A DNA stretch of 64,000 nt from Nothopassalora personata (lineage: Eukaryota > Ascomycota > Dothideomycetes > Mycosphaerellales > Mycosphaerellaceae), in contig CM066291.1 of assembly GCA_033816765.1 (NCBI GenBank), forward strand, positions 1,798,001 through 1,862,000. The letters are read 5' to 3'. This document shows positions 41,527-53,489 of the stretch, piece by piece. Below the pieces are notes generated by a model that ran no database searches, was not told where the DNA came from, and saw nothing but the letters and a program-made list of their open reading frames with translations. Positions within the stretch are counted from its first letter, which is position 1. Every line of letters starts with the position of its first letter. Both the position numbers and the translations under genes were made by a program.

Positions 41527-44003
41527 TATATCCTCCCCCATTACGAACCTGTCCTTAGGTTCTAAAGCAGTAAGCCCGGGTACTATAGGTAGCGTAGTTA
41601 GTCGCTATAAGCTAAGGTAGTCTTATAGCAGCATAGTAGCTTACCCTACTATTTAGCTTAACATATAAGATGTTAGGTAGTCCTAGGGCCTACTAGCGAC
41701 AGTTTATAAAGATCGAAAGGATCCTTCTAATAGAGACCGTAATAATAACGTTAATAACCGCGACTCGCATCCGTTGCACTATACTAATGCATGCCACGAA
41801 ACTAGCGAGGGAATTAACAGCTATGTTAGCATCAATCGAGCGGGCTAGATAGTCGAATAACGTAAACGCCACTTATAAGACAAGTAAGCGTTAGTACTAG
41901 TAACCTAATAAATCTAAAGACGAGTCTACCGCGTGGCTAGAAGGTAAGTTAAGGGAAGATAAGTAACTATAAGAAACAAGTAAGATCTAAGGACTAGAAG
42001 CACCTGTACCCGAAGCATCAGAACTAGAATTAGAACTAGAATTAGAACTAGAATCAGAACTAGAATCAGAACTAGAATTAGAACTAGAATCCTATAGGCT
42101 ATAGCTATAGCCGGAAATTAACTAGAAACTAGGAGCCTATAAACCCGCACTAACTACTTAGTTCCACTCATTCTTACATAACTCCTTTGTCTAGACCCAC
42201 TCGTTGTCGTAGCCAACAATAGTCTTACTAGACGCGTCCCTAAGTAGCTAGCTAGTGAAGTTCCTATAGTAGTTGCGGAAGAAGCTCTCATTACGCCCTT
42301 CGCTTATAAAGCACATCTACTCGAGAGTAGTAACTAAGCTAAACTACTTATCTATCAATTTTATAGCTCAGACGCGCTAATTATATATCTTCTTATAGAA
42401 GAGCTCCGAGTCTAGGCGGACCGTAGCATTAAGCTACCTTCTAGTATTAAGGATGACTTCGTTATCGTTCTAAGACTACAAACCCGCTAGGGCATCGGAT
42501 AGAGGGCTAATGCTACTAAGGTGTACGGCCGTAGGAAAAGGATAGCCGGGTACTAGGCGTCGATACTTAAACCCTACAGCGCTCTTACTTAGCGTCTTAA
42601 AGTTACGATAGAGGTCTATTACCTAGTGTATACTCTAGCTTCTCTAGAGTTTAAGATAGTCGTCGTCGCGGATCTCGACAAAGTAAGGGTTAATCTAACG
42701 TAGCGTCTTCTTATGTGCGGCCTACCTTATTAGAACGCCTATAGTGGTTACCCGCATTTACCTAGCGCTTAGGTCCTCTCTAAACTAGCTAATACTGTTC
42801 CTACTTAGGTAATTCTAAACCCTAACCAAGAAGAAACGCTTAAATCGGCCGTCTTCTATACTATCGTTAGTCTAGCACTACTAGACAAACTCTCTAGCAT
42901 TCCCTTACTTATGAAAACCGTGTAAAAACTCCGGCCCACTAGTGCCCTCTAAGTTAAGAGAGTACAGCATGTTAAGCCGGTTACTAGTCTAGTAGTTCTT
43001 AATTTCGAGGTTTAAGTCGACCCTAGCATACTGCACTATAGTGTTCGCGTTACCCCCCTAATAAGCCCTATTAAAGCTAAAAATCGTAGGCCTAGGGAAG
43101 GAGATAAACCGAGTGCAGTGTTAAGGGTATAGCGCCACTTATAAGAGCTACAGCCCGGGGTCTTGTCGCATAATCTATTAGCTTAGAGAATACTATATGT
43201 TCTAGTAGACGCCGCCGTTACTAACCTTATTCAATTCTCGTAGGTGCTATCGGTACACGTCGAATTCTCGACTTATTATTTCTCTAACTGTTTTAACCCG
43301 CGGCGCCAGTTTAGCGTTATTATACTAGTATAGTATGTTACTATTAATGTAGGTACCGGTACTATTAAGATCGGCTTAGTTAGCTTTATTAATGCCGAGT
43401 TTATCGAGGATCTAGTTATAGTTAGCATAGGTAACGATACTACTCGTAGTACCGACTTTACCTCGAACACGGAGGTAGCTAAGCGGGTTAATAGTCTTCT
43501 AACTACGCTTATTAGGGCAAAACCACGACCTATTCTTCACCTTAATAGCTAAAAAACTCTTACCTTTAAAGAGCTAGTCTTAGACCTTAAGCGCGCGCTT
43601 ATATAGGGTATTAGCGGTAATACCGGGATTCGTAACGAAGTAGAGGGCCTTATAGTAGAAATCTCGAACATGCTAATCGCACATTATAGCGCTAGCCTTA
43701 CTATCCCTCTTAAGAACGTCCGAGATAGCATATTCGAGCATCTTAAGGCCCGCTATCCGGTGCTTAGGTAGCTAGTTAATACTATCTACATTAATCGAGT
43801 TTCTAAACTTAATACTACAGTACCGCTTATTATAGGTGTAGTTAGCGCGCTTAATCCGGAGGGCCTCGTCTTCTTATAGGATCTAATCCTTAAAGACTAA
43901 TACATCCCTAATTATAGCCGAAGGTAACATAGTAAGTATCGGATTACTATTCTTAGTTAGGGCCGGAGTGGATCGTAGGGTACTAACCGGTGTACCTAGC
44001 GGA

Positions 44004-44408
44004 TGTTACGGTTCGGTTCAGGAAGAACCCACAGCCACTCATTCTTCGGGAAGGACCGAAACTGAGCAGGTCAACTTCGCTCAGACTGATCAGCTCAGTG
44101 ATCAGTTCGCTCAGTCTGCTCAGTGATCAGTCTGCTCAGTGATCAGTCTGCTCAGTGATCAGTCTGCTCAGTGATCAGTCTGCTCAGTGATCAGTCTGCT
44201 CAGTCTGATCAGTTACGCCAAGACATGGCACTATATAGACGACGCTTCTTTACGAGTAGATAGGAGCCTCGTGCTCAACTCAAATCAACACTCTTGTGTT
44301 AAGTTGCAACCTTGTAGTGAACTCTCGTTCACACTACTTTAGAGACATATCGAGGATCGACACTTCCTAGGCCACCCACGTGACGAGGGACAAGGCCCAA
44401 CCGCAACA
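44004..44408. mobile_element. Young solo LTR inserted in ORF3
   Basis: This is a 405-bp segment with inverted ends TGTTACGG and CCGCAACA, flanked by GCGGA on both sides (43999-44003, 44409-44413). It is full of CpA and TpG, unlike everything around it. It is therefore a single LTR left by recombination or truncation that inserted after RIP of element A or escaped RIP. It contains five exact 16-bp tandem repeats. No internal retrotransposon sequence is present. Confidence 0.88.
44116..44195. repeat. 16-bp tandem repeat, five exact copies, inside the solo LTR
   Basis: CTGCTCAGTGATCAGT is repeated five times, with degenerate copies on both sides (44085-44115 and 44196-44212). Each unit contains the palindrome TGATCA. 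It is probably an LTR enhancer-like array. Confidence 0.92.
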
Positions 44409-45917
44409 GCGGACTGCCTTCGCGTATAGGTACGCTGTCTAGCGTTCGGTTAGGCGAGGATTAAGTAGGCGTAGTTATGCCCTTACCTATACTCTCGCCT
44501 ATACGGAGCTACTTAAGTCGGCTCGACTTATGGCCGCCTCTTAATAGGACTATAGGCTAGGTAGAGGCTAGTAGAGTTAGCGTAGTACTCTTTACACGTC
44601 CTTTACCTTTACTACCCGGTAGTAGCTAACGTAGCTAAGGCTATTGCTAGCTAGATGGTCTAGGTTAATCTATGCTATCCTCTAGGGACGCGGACTTCTT
44701 AGTAATAGTACCCTCTATAAAGTATAGAAGGCCATTCTTATAGACGGCTAGGCGGTGTCTTCTAATAATCTCCCTACTCTTAGCCGACTACGGATTAATG
44801 CTACGTGCTTTAGCCTCCCTATTGCACCGGGTAAGATTACTAGGCTCTAAAATTTGCTTGCGATCTATGCCCTTACGGCCGATTATACGCTAGATTAATG
44901 CCCTCTAAATTCTACTAATAGCCCTACTATAGTCTAGGTACTTATTAATAAAGGCCGTGAACTAGCGGCGCCCGCTATTAGTACTACAAAGCTCGGAGAT
45001 GACGCGTCGATTAAGAATCTTATTATCTATCTACTATAGCTAGTAGCGGGTAAGCGTAGCACGAAGAGTCTTCTCTCGGTTACGAATCTCTAAACCGGTC
45101 TTACGAATCTTACCGACGATAGGAAACAAGACATCGAGCTTCTTATTACTAAGGAATTTATCCTAGTAGCTCTTACCTATACCGCTCTTAACTTCCTCGA
45201 AAAATAGGTTAACCTAGACGGAGTAGTCTTCGAACACCTTCTCGAAGCCCTTATAGAAGTCCTTTAACACCTTAACCCGCTTCTAAGGACTAAGCTCTCG
45301 GAACATAACATTAGCGGCGGACTTCGGCGTGTTCGTGTTAGTAAGGACATACTTAACGTTGTCCGGTAGGCGAAGGGACTCGAACAAGGTCTAAGGTAGG
45401 CGGGTAAGCCTAGTAATAGTACTAGTGAGCGCTGTGCTCGAGCTAGCCGGGCGTAACGATAGACTAGCTAAAGCTATAATAACTAGGATTCGCTATTAGT
45501 GAGATCGTAAGAGCTAGCTATCTCGTAGTGCTACTCTAGAGTGTTAGTAAGCTTTAAAAGCTTAGTATTAGGGTAGGGGCTTTAAAGAAGGTTAAGGTCG
45601 TAAAGAGAGAGAGGCTAAAGAACCGTCTAATGTGTGTAGTAGTAGATAGATGTGTTAGTAGCTCTAGTAATAGTATTGGTGTTTAAAGAAAAAGAGAGGA
45701 AGTAGTAGGTAGAGAGCTACGCTTAAGTATGCCTCTTAGCGTATGTCCCTATAACCGTTATAAGGCAGTAGCGCCGAGACCGGTCTTATAAGTAGTAAGA
45801 GTAGTGCTATTAAGGTTACACTAAAGGTCCGATAACCCTATATGTAACCGAAAACTAGTACTAGTAACCACCTAGGTAAGCATTCGGTAGGGGCATGCTA
45901 CGCTATCACGTAATCCG

Positions 45918-45943
45918 ATTTACCGGTCCCGGGACCGGTAAAT
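45918..45943. other. 26-bp perfect palindrome, copy 1
   Basis: ATTTACCGGTCCC is followed directly by its exact inverse. It lies between the pol tail and ORF3 of element A. The identical 26-mer is at 49736-49761, and imperfect versions lie in both LTRs. It contains CpG but no CpA, so it is immune to RIP. Confidence 0.9.
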
Positions 45944-46649
45944 GTAACTCTACTAACTGAGGTCTAACTAAGGTAAGAACACCCTATAAAGTGAAGTCTA
46001 GATAACCGAATCGGCTTAATAAACTAAAGGGCATATACAACACATGCCTAAGGGAAGTGAACTCCGTACGCTATTACTAACTAATTAGTTCTTAGCCTCG
46101 ATCCTACTAAACTGTGAAATTTCGGCTATAGAAAGGTTATAAGGCCTAACCTATAGCTTCTTAGATTCCGGTTTAGGATACGATCCCCTTTCGTTAACTC
46201 CTACAGGTAGTACGTCTTCGTCGGCGATAGGCTCGATCTCGTTCAAATTACTACTGTCTTCGCTATTAGCGACTTCTCCCTCCCCTATTACGAGATCGGT
46301 CCCATTATCCAAGTTTAGTACTCCTATATTATCCGGGCGAAGCTCTAGAACTAGCTTAAGGTTTTCCCGTGCCTAAACACCCTTTATTAGCGTGCTATTA
46401 AGTTCCTTAAGAATATAGGTACTAAATTCCCTAAAGACACTAGACACCCGATATAGACCTTACTATCGGTAACCGATCTTACGTAAGAAGTTATCCTTAT
46501 ATAGCTTATCGAATCTTATAACAAGGTCGCCCTTCTAGAAACTAATAGAGTTAACATTCCGGTAAGAATTAAAGTAGTCCTTACTAAGTTCTCTTAGTCG
46601 CTTCCTTCGAGCATGTAGCTCTTCTAAACTAAGGTCTCGAGCCTAGAGT

Positions 46650-47260
46650 TAACGCGCACGTATAGCAAGTAGGTCCTTAGTCGTTCTTACCGATCCTTAT
46701 TAGTAATTCGCCCACGTCGGGTGCTTAACCTCAATTGGTAGAATCGTGCAATAGCTATATAGGACCTAAGCTAGCGGTATTCTAGTAGTACGACAGGTCG
46801 TGGTCCTATTAGCCTATAACACAGCGGGTACCTATTACTCCTATCCGCGGTATATATTCCTTATAAGCTTTACTAACGCTATAAGAATCGGACGGTGCCT
46901 AACCTCGACTAGAGTATTAGACTACGGATAGTACGGTAATATTCGGATCCTTCGAACACTAAGTCCTACGAGTAACCGCTTAACCTTAGCCGTATAAACC
47001 GTAGCGTTATTAAGCACAATTTTAGTATAGTAGCCGTGCCTATAGAAGACATCTTCGTATAGAAACTTAGTAACCGTCTTAGAGCTAGGAGGTGCCCTCG
47101 TTACTCTAGCCTCGATCTAGTTACTAAGTGCTTCGCGCGCAACTAGGAGGTATCCATTTTTATGCACCTAGACGGGGTCCGAGTACCACTTCTTACTAAT
47201 GACCTAAGGGCTCGATAAGTGAAGCTTACTAGCGCGCTAGTTACCTTCGCGAAACCTATA
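46650..47260 (-). pseudogene. Integrase of element A, catalytic Asp mutated
   Basis: The minus strand reads VTKFLYEDVFYRHGYYTKIV, then LNNATVYTAKVKRLL, then RRIRILPYYP and NTLVEVRHRPI. This corresponds to the second Asp block (normally DNGxxF) and the third Glu block of a Gypsy integrase. The Asp is Asn at about 47005-47015, as RIP would give. Confidence 0.8.
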
Positions 47261-48099
47261 GGGAGCATAACTTCGAACCTACGTAGAGACATCGGCGAAG
47301 TACCCGTCCTAGTAATACCGATCGGAAATAAGGTTATACACGACCTTAGCGCTACGGTAACCGTGTCTCTCGTGGCACTCTATAACGATCTCCTTCTAAG
47401 CCTTATTATCGTTAATTACAAGTTATAACGGTACTCCTCGGCGCTTCTAGAAGAATAGTAATTAGTCTCGGATAAAGAAGTTAACGCTTTTCTTTACTAG
47501 CCGCCGGTACTTAGTACGGGTAACACTATTAGGCCGGGTCCTAGTTTCTATAACCTAAGTAAGCTACTAAGAGCCCTTAGAATATTAGTCCCCGAGATGT
47601 CGTGTTCTCTAGATTTTAACTAGATAGGTGTCGACCGGCTCCGGGTATCCAAATAGCTTATTATTAATCATCCGGTCGACTTCGTCTTCGTTAGCTTCCC
47701 TAGGTTCCTAAGGTGTAGAGGGCCTACGAGACAGGGCATCTAGGCTAGTATGCCTAGCTCCCGTAACGTGCTTTACTTCGAATGTAAACAGCCTAATCTA
47801 TACGACCCACCGGGCTATTACCGAGTTAGGCAGGTCCGAAGCCGGCCGGTTAAGTTGCTATATAAGTGTCTTAGCATTAACCTTAAGGACAAAATCAACG
47901 CTAGTGATATATCTTTAGATCTTCTTAAGCCCCTTAAGGACCCTAAGGCATTCCCGCTTACTAGCATTATATCTAGATTCTAACGCGTTCTAGATTCTAT
48001 TCCCGTACCGCACCGGGTAACGCCGTCGAGTGCTGTCTATTAATTCTTAAGAAACGATACATCCCTATCTAGTGCCGCTAGCATTAACTAAGATAAAGA

Positions 48100-49000
48100 T
48101 AGACCTAGCACTAGGTAAGTAGTAGAGAGTAACTAAGGCTAGAGCCTACATAAGATATCTAGTAACTTCTTCTTTCGAGAACTGCTCATTTTCTATCTAG
48201 GTGAACTCGGCGTCCTTCTTTAGTAGCTTGTACATTAGTCGAGCAATAATAACGAACTAGGGAATCTATATCCGGAAGTACATACATAGCCCTACATAGG
48301 TGCGGACCTCCTTAATATAGGTAGGCGTAGGCTAATCTAGGATCTTAGCTATAACCTTTAGGTTAGGATAGCGACTATCCGGGCTAGTAACGTACCTAAC
48401 AATCTTAAGCTTTTCGTATAACTATTAGGATTTGCCTCTAGTAACCACCGTACTAGCTCTTTCTAGGTTAGTAAGAACTAGATCTAGGGAAATAATGTAC
48501 TTAACGACCTATTTCCTTAATCTAGGCTCTACTTCTACATTCCTATAATCCTTAGTTAGTCCCTTAATACCGATGTTATCGAGAAACGGCTTCGCTCGAT
48601 GCGAGATATAATTAAGTAGAATCTTTGTTACCGTACGCACGAACTAAGCAACTGAATTAGTAGCTCCTTAAGGTAGAGTCGTGTTGCGTACTAGGCTAAG
48701 AGGGGTCATGAAGGCTGTTAAGTCCCGGTAGGACTTATCTAAAGTAATCTAATTATAACCTAAAAACAGGTCTATAAGTGAAGCGACTCGGTACCCGGCA
48801 AAATTCTCTAAGAAGCTATCCGTATCCAGTGGAATGTTAGCATCGCGTATAGTAACCTTATTTAGGAGCATAGCTAAGTTAATTAACCGATATAGTACAT
48901 CGCTTCTAGAGGCATTAACCTTCTTTATAACTAGGAACTAGCTATTAGAATATGCCCCTTATAAGTATTCTAGGATGTTATTCTTAATCCGGGCTCTAAT
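48100..49000 (-). pseudogene. Reverse transcriptase of element A, active site mutated
   Basis: Blocks on the minus strand: FLVIKKVNASRSDVLYRLIN, VTIRDANIPLD, GYRVASLIDLFLGYN, FMTPLSLVRNTTLP and GATNSVA. The catalytic box reads PFLDNIGIKG with Asp-to-Asn at 48575-48577. Stops are TAG/TAA at expected Trp/Gln sites. Confidence 0.88.
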
Positions 49001-49735
49001 TATGCGTTTAACAATTGCCCTAAGGCTTAGGTACAACCGGATAGGGCGTGCCTACTATAGCCTATAAGGGACCGTATTGATTTTCTAAGGTAGTATAACG
49101 TCGTACCTAATTTGCCTTATGTGACTAAAATCCTAAGCAAGGACTGCCTCCCGGTTGTAGAGCATCTTATCGAATAAGGCCCTCTCCATTAGTAATAGCT
49201 TAATGCTAACCTTAATTAAGGTAAGTCGTTCTAGAGTAATCCGGCTACCTCGCTCAATACTTAGGAATTTCTTAGTTAAGTACTTCCTATCGAACGGACC
49301 TTGTCCTTTAGGCATCTTAGATTCTAGGTATAGTGCCCTACGCTTCCATTCTATATCTCCCTTAACTTATAATTCTAGGCGTTCGTGAACGCTCGCGTCT
49401 ACTAGCTTCTTCTTATCCGCCTTACGCTTATACATCGTAAAGACCTACGGCATCCTAATGTTAGCTATATGTTAGCCTACCTGTTGCTTCCGTACCTAAG
49501 CATTTAATGTAGATTGCCTTAGGATCTCGGAAGGCTAATCCCCTTAAACTAAATAAACGTTAGTAATGGAATCTCCCTTAAACGCGCCTATTCCAATTTC
49601 TATAACTCGTTCCTTTACTCTAGCAGTCCTAAGCAATCGTAATAAGTGAGCTAAATGGTTACTAGGCGTTAGAGCCTTGCCGGATTCCTATAGATGCGTC
49701 GTGTCGTAGTCGTATCCGTTTTCCTTACTATAGCT

Positions 49736-49761
49736 ATTTACCGGTCCCGGGACCGGTAAAT
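49736..49761. other. 26-bp perfect palindrome, copy 2
   Basis: This is identical to 45918-45943 and 3,818 bp away, upstream of the RT region of element A. See the first copy for the sequence halves. Confidence 0.9.
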
Positions 49762-51499
49762 TAAAGTCCGAGGTTCCTCCGAGATAGTGCGAGAACCTTA
49801 CTAATTTTATTAAATCCGGCTTTAGCAAGTCGGTAGGTTAAGCGCCGTAACTTAACCTACCCTTCCATTTCCTGACGCTTTTAATAGTTCTTAAAGGGTC
49901 TTGCACCTATCCGAGCTAACTAGGGTAGTAAACATAACACTTTCACCTTTACGGCTAGCAATAGTCCCCTCCTATAAATCATTATCGTAGTTACGGGCAG
50001 TAAGCCGCACCTTACGGGCCTACGGGCGTCCTAGGATTGTTAGTAAGTTTAGATCCGAGGAGATAAATATGTCTACTTAGTAGTAAACCCTAAATACCTA
50101 AACATCCAAATTGCCTATAACACCTTTAAACTAGGCCCGCCCTCTAGCACCTCGAAAGGTAAGCTAAGCACTCGACATTACCGGTAAACTAAATCTATAA
50201 GCGTTTCTCTAGCCGATGATATTCACCTCGGAACCCTCGTTAATTAGGCACCTAATCTAGTTCTTATTTATCCCGAACTCCGCTACTACCTAAGGACTAG
50301 GGACTATAGTAAAGTTGTTAAGGACACTAGAAAGCCCGATTTTCTTAACGTCCTTATATAGCTTAGTAGTAGGGACCGTATCTTTAGAGCAAAGCATAGT
50401 TAAATACACTCCGACATACTAGGCCTAACTATCTTCGCGGAAGACCTCCTTATTACACTTAGGTTCATCTTTATAGGTAACTACTTGTCTAGTGCGAACC
50501 TTAGGGTCCTTTCCTATAAGACGTCGTACTATAGCGAGCTTCTCCTAAAGAGCGGGGGTGTTAGTAACGCGACCGAAGAGGGTAGCCTCGAATTAGCGAC
50601 TATATCGAAACTAATCTTAGGCGTTTACATTAGGAAACGTTATCTAGAGGATCTAATTAATCTAGTAGATAATACCCTCTTCTTTTATAACCGGGCCATT
50701 ACTAGCTAAACTATATTGTCGGACGTAGTTATTAATCCTTATAGTCTTAGCATTCTATATACGCTTCCTTTATGCGAAGGGGGCGTTCACGGGACTAATA
50801 GGCATATACTTAGGCAGTCCTTTATTAGCATCGTTCCCTAGTCTATTTACTTAGGTATTATTTCCCCTTCCTAGGGTTACCCTAGATTTAGCTAATAATT
50901 GAGTTTCGCTTATTTAAGCACTGACTTCGTTAACTATTTTAACCTCCTACTAGTTAATCTCAGCTTACCGGATCTCCTGTTCCAATTGTAGGCGAACTTT
51001 CTTAGTAGCCTTAGCTCGGGCTCGTAGATCCTAGGCTAAGGACCGGGTCCTCGGGTGCGGATTCTTTAGAATGCCTACGGGTACCTTCCCTTTCACTTTA
51101 TTAGACTACATAGGATAGGTAGATACCTCGTTAAGCTCGCCTAAGTCGACCGCCTACTCCACTTCACTTTCTCCGAATGAGACCTAATATGTACTAGTAG
51201 CCTTCTCCGTTTAGCTAGACCGTGCGTCCTAAGGGCTATACTCCATTAAATGCCTAAAGTTAGGAGGGGGCTTAGAATAATTAGGAGGCGTGACCTTTAT
51301 TACCCTAGTATAGTCCCTACCTATCTATTACTTACGTAGTACGGAAATCTTATACTAGTTATTAAACTCGATTGGCCTATAATGTTCTTCGAGTAGAGGG
51401 AGTATATAGAGTAGTTCCGGTTTACTATAGTCCCTCCGAAAGTTAAACTTAGTAGGACGCGGATCGCCTTCTTTCCCTAGATACTACTAGTTGTTCGGG

Positions 51500-52764
51500 G
51501 CGAGGTATACGTAGCCCCGGGATATTAAGGACCTTATCGCCCTACAATTGCTAGCCTAGTGCTTCGAGCTACTACAGTTGTAGTAATAACTATCCATCGC
51601 TTTAGACTGTTCGCGATTCTACGATAGGGGACGCTACATTGCGTAAACCTGTAGTTTAGTATCTAGGTCGTGCCTCTCCGGTTACATAGAGCGTTAATTC
51701 TCGCTCGGGTAGAAGGCACCCGCGTCCGCGACGCGACCGCGCTAGTATGCACGTATACTTATCTTAGCTACCTTCTAGATTAGGTTATTATTAATAATAG
51801 TCCTAGAAGTGGCCTTCTTAAGCGTGTTAATCTTAGGCTTAAGGCGCTGCATTTGCTTTACGACTAAGCGGTATAGCTAAGGTAAAGTAAGAGGGAAATC
51901 TGTATGTATAGCTTTCTATCCCTCCTTACTATCTACGATACTAGTAGCTTCATCGAGAATCCTCTAAAAGTCCCTAAACTTCTTAGGTTACTTTAGGTAA
52001 AGCCCGTAAGCCTTGTAGACTACTTTCGCGACTCCCTCTAGCAATCCCTAAAGAAGGAGGCGACTCCGGGAGCTATTATCCAAATCCTTAGGTTCAATTA
52101 GGTCACTTAAGGATATAAACAGGCGGATGAATTCCTTCACATCTTATTCTTTAGGCCTCTTGCCTTACTACGCCCTAATAATCTCCTTAAGATATTCCCG
52201 ACTCCCTAATATCGAGTAGGCGTTAAACCTTAAGAACTCTAATAAGAACGCCCTCCTAAAACGTGCCTTGTTAGTAAGCTACCTAGGTAGCCTTATAACT
52301 ACGCGCCGAATAGTAGTTTCGCAATTGCGCTTAAACCTGCCCTAGAAATTATCCTTCTTAATAGATGCCCGAGGCGGATACTAGTCTATTAGGTCGCTAA
52401 ACCGCTCCTAGAACTTAGTAGCATTAGTACTATTAAAGAACGGATTCTTAGCACCTCCTAGAGGTAGAAAGCGAGGGCTAGCGTTTTCTATTACTACTGC
52501 TAATCGTCTAAAGAGAGTAGTTATAGCATCCATTCCGATTGTGCTGTTTATTCCTACACCTATACCTAATTCAGCGGCGCTAGTTCCGCTTCTCCCTTCT
52601 TTACTAGATTTAGGTGTTTCCCCTTCCTCCGATTCCTCTATCCCCTTATAAGGGATAGAATCCCTATAGACCCCTTCCATTTTCGTAGGGTTTATAGGCT
52701 GTTTGTAGCCTCTACCTATGTCGGTAAAGGTACTAAGTTTTTCTAGTAATGCAGCCGTATCCAT
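51500..52764 (-). pseudogene. Gag region of element A with zinc knuckle
   Basis: The frame opens with MDTAALLEKLSTFTDIGRGY (52764), an intact 118-residue stretch, then continues with RIP stops. Near 51547-51588 it reads YNCSSSKH, stop, ASNC, a CX2CX4HX4C zinc knuckle whose first Cys is Tyr. This fits a gag nucleocapsid. Confidence 0.7.
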
Positions 52765-52844
52765 TATTACGTAGTGCTTACTTTAGAATGTGTAGATACT
52801 AGTTGTTACTTAATAGGACCTTGTAACCGTGATTGTTACTAAAT

Positions 52845-53000
52845 ACCTTAGACCTTGAGTGTTTTCGACCTTAGTCGACCTTAACCGTAAACCTTAACCT
52901 TAAACCTTAACCTTGAACCTTAACCTTAAACCTTAACCTCAAGTAATGACCTTAACCGTAAACCTTAGACCTTAAACCGTGATTTTAACCTTATAAACTA
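52845..53000. repeat. Degenerate CCTTAA-type repeats near the 5' LTR of element A
   Basis: ACCTTAA, ACCTTGA and ACCGTAA units follow each other for about 150 bp between the 5' LTR and gag. They resemble a minisatellite. The unit is not the fungal telomere unit CCCTAA. Confidence 0.7.
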
Positions 53001-53058
53001 GATGCTAATACGCTACCGGGTGTACACTTAATACCCCCCCTCATTAACTACTAAAATA

Positions 53059-53489
53059 ATGTCTACTAACTACCCTATGTAGGCCTATCCGAGTTGTAGT
53101 AGTGTGGAGCGGCGCTTATGTAAGTAGAGGTATTTGCCGGTCCCGGAACCGTAAAATCAGGTCACGTGACGAGTAGCGCAGTAGCTAGATAAAATAAGAG
53201 GATTAGCGGACCTAAACCCCTATACCCTCTACTCGAGAGGTATGAATTAAATTGTTACCTTAATACTACGCTTACAATGCTTAACTGCGTAGTATATATC
53301 TTAATAGCTATACTAGGTCCCGCTAGCTTACCTAAATGTCTAATTAAACCTAAATGAAATTGGGGCAAGTTAGACCTAAGGGACCCCCCTCTAAACCTAA
53401 GGTCGACATAACTAAACCTAAGGTCGACATAACTAAACCTAAGGTCGACATAACTAAACCTAAGGTTAACATAACTAATTAGTCGTTAA
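53059..53489 (-). repeat. 5' LTR of element A
   Basis: This LTR is 431 bp and pairs with 41096-41526, with the same 20-bp repeats (about 53394-53474) and an imperfect palindrome (about 53136). It is followed by the second TACTA. Confidence 0.9.

Larger units (their letters stand above)
41900..45500 (-). pseudogene. ORF3 of element A: about 1,050-codon accessory frame, unrecognised
   Basis: I checked the minus-strand frame at anchor codons from 45462 to 42019. Every interval is a multiple of three once the solo LTR plus one GCGGA copy (410 bp) is removed. The interruptions I noted are mainly TAG/TAA where Gln is likely; no net frameshift was found. Readable blocks: RLPDNVKYVLTNTNTPKSAA, KVLKDFYKGFEKVFEDYS (about 45250), FINKYLDYSRAISRI (about 44940), MLEYAISDVLKRDSKASAIM (about 43700), SREFDVYR (43264), GRFKRFFLVRV (42841), GYPFPTAVHLSSISPLSDAL (42547), CFISEGRNESFFRNYYRNF (about 42300). 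A Ser/Asn/Asp-repeat tail is at 42019-42091. It lies downstream of pol in the same sense, the env-like position. I saw no signal peptide or membrane segment and I recognise no domain. It could be a captured host gene or an unknown retroelement protein. Confidence 0.7.
41096..53489 (-). mobile_element. 12.4-kb Gypsy element A with extra ORF, RIP-inactivated, minus strand
   Basis: Two 431-bp LTRs (41096-41526, 53059-53489) are flanked by TACTA (41091-41095, 53490-53494), which fixes a 12,394-bp element. Minus-strand order: gag with zinc knuckle (about 52764-51500), RT (about 49000-48100), integrase (about 47260-46650), pol tail (to about 46000), ORF3 (about 45500-41900), purine tract, 3' LTR. 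The RT has the IRDAxxP...GYNQITL...LPQGATNSV...FLDDIG pattern of a fungal Gypsy group also seen in basidiomycetes. Catalytic Asp residues in RT and integrase are Asn. The element is about twice the usual Gypsy length, and ORF3 accounts for most of the excess. Confidence 0.9.

Noticed and set aside
43230..43985. A plus-strand frame that also reads as protein-like over 43.2-44.0 kb
   Set aside because: The minus-strand frame of ORF3 is in phase with its neighbours on both sides and continues across the solo LTR. The plus-strand reading is its shadow.
44116..44195. CRISPR-like repeat array
   Set aside because: The 16-bp units are directly adjacent without spacers and lie inside an LTR of a eukaryotic genome.
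41900..45500. ORF3 as a retroviral-type envelope
   Set aside because: Despite the env-like position I see no signal peptide, cleavage site or membrane anchor. It is better left unassigned.
52845..53000. Interstitial telomere
   Set aside because: The units are ACCTTAA-type with variable members, not CCCTAA, and they lie inside element A next to its 5' LTR.
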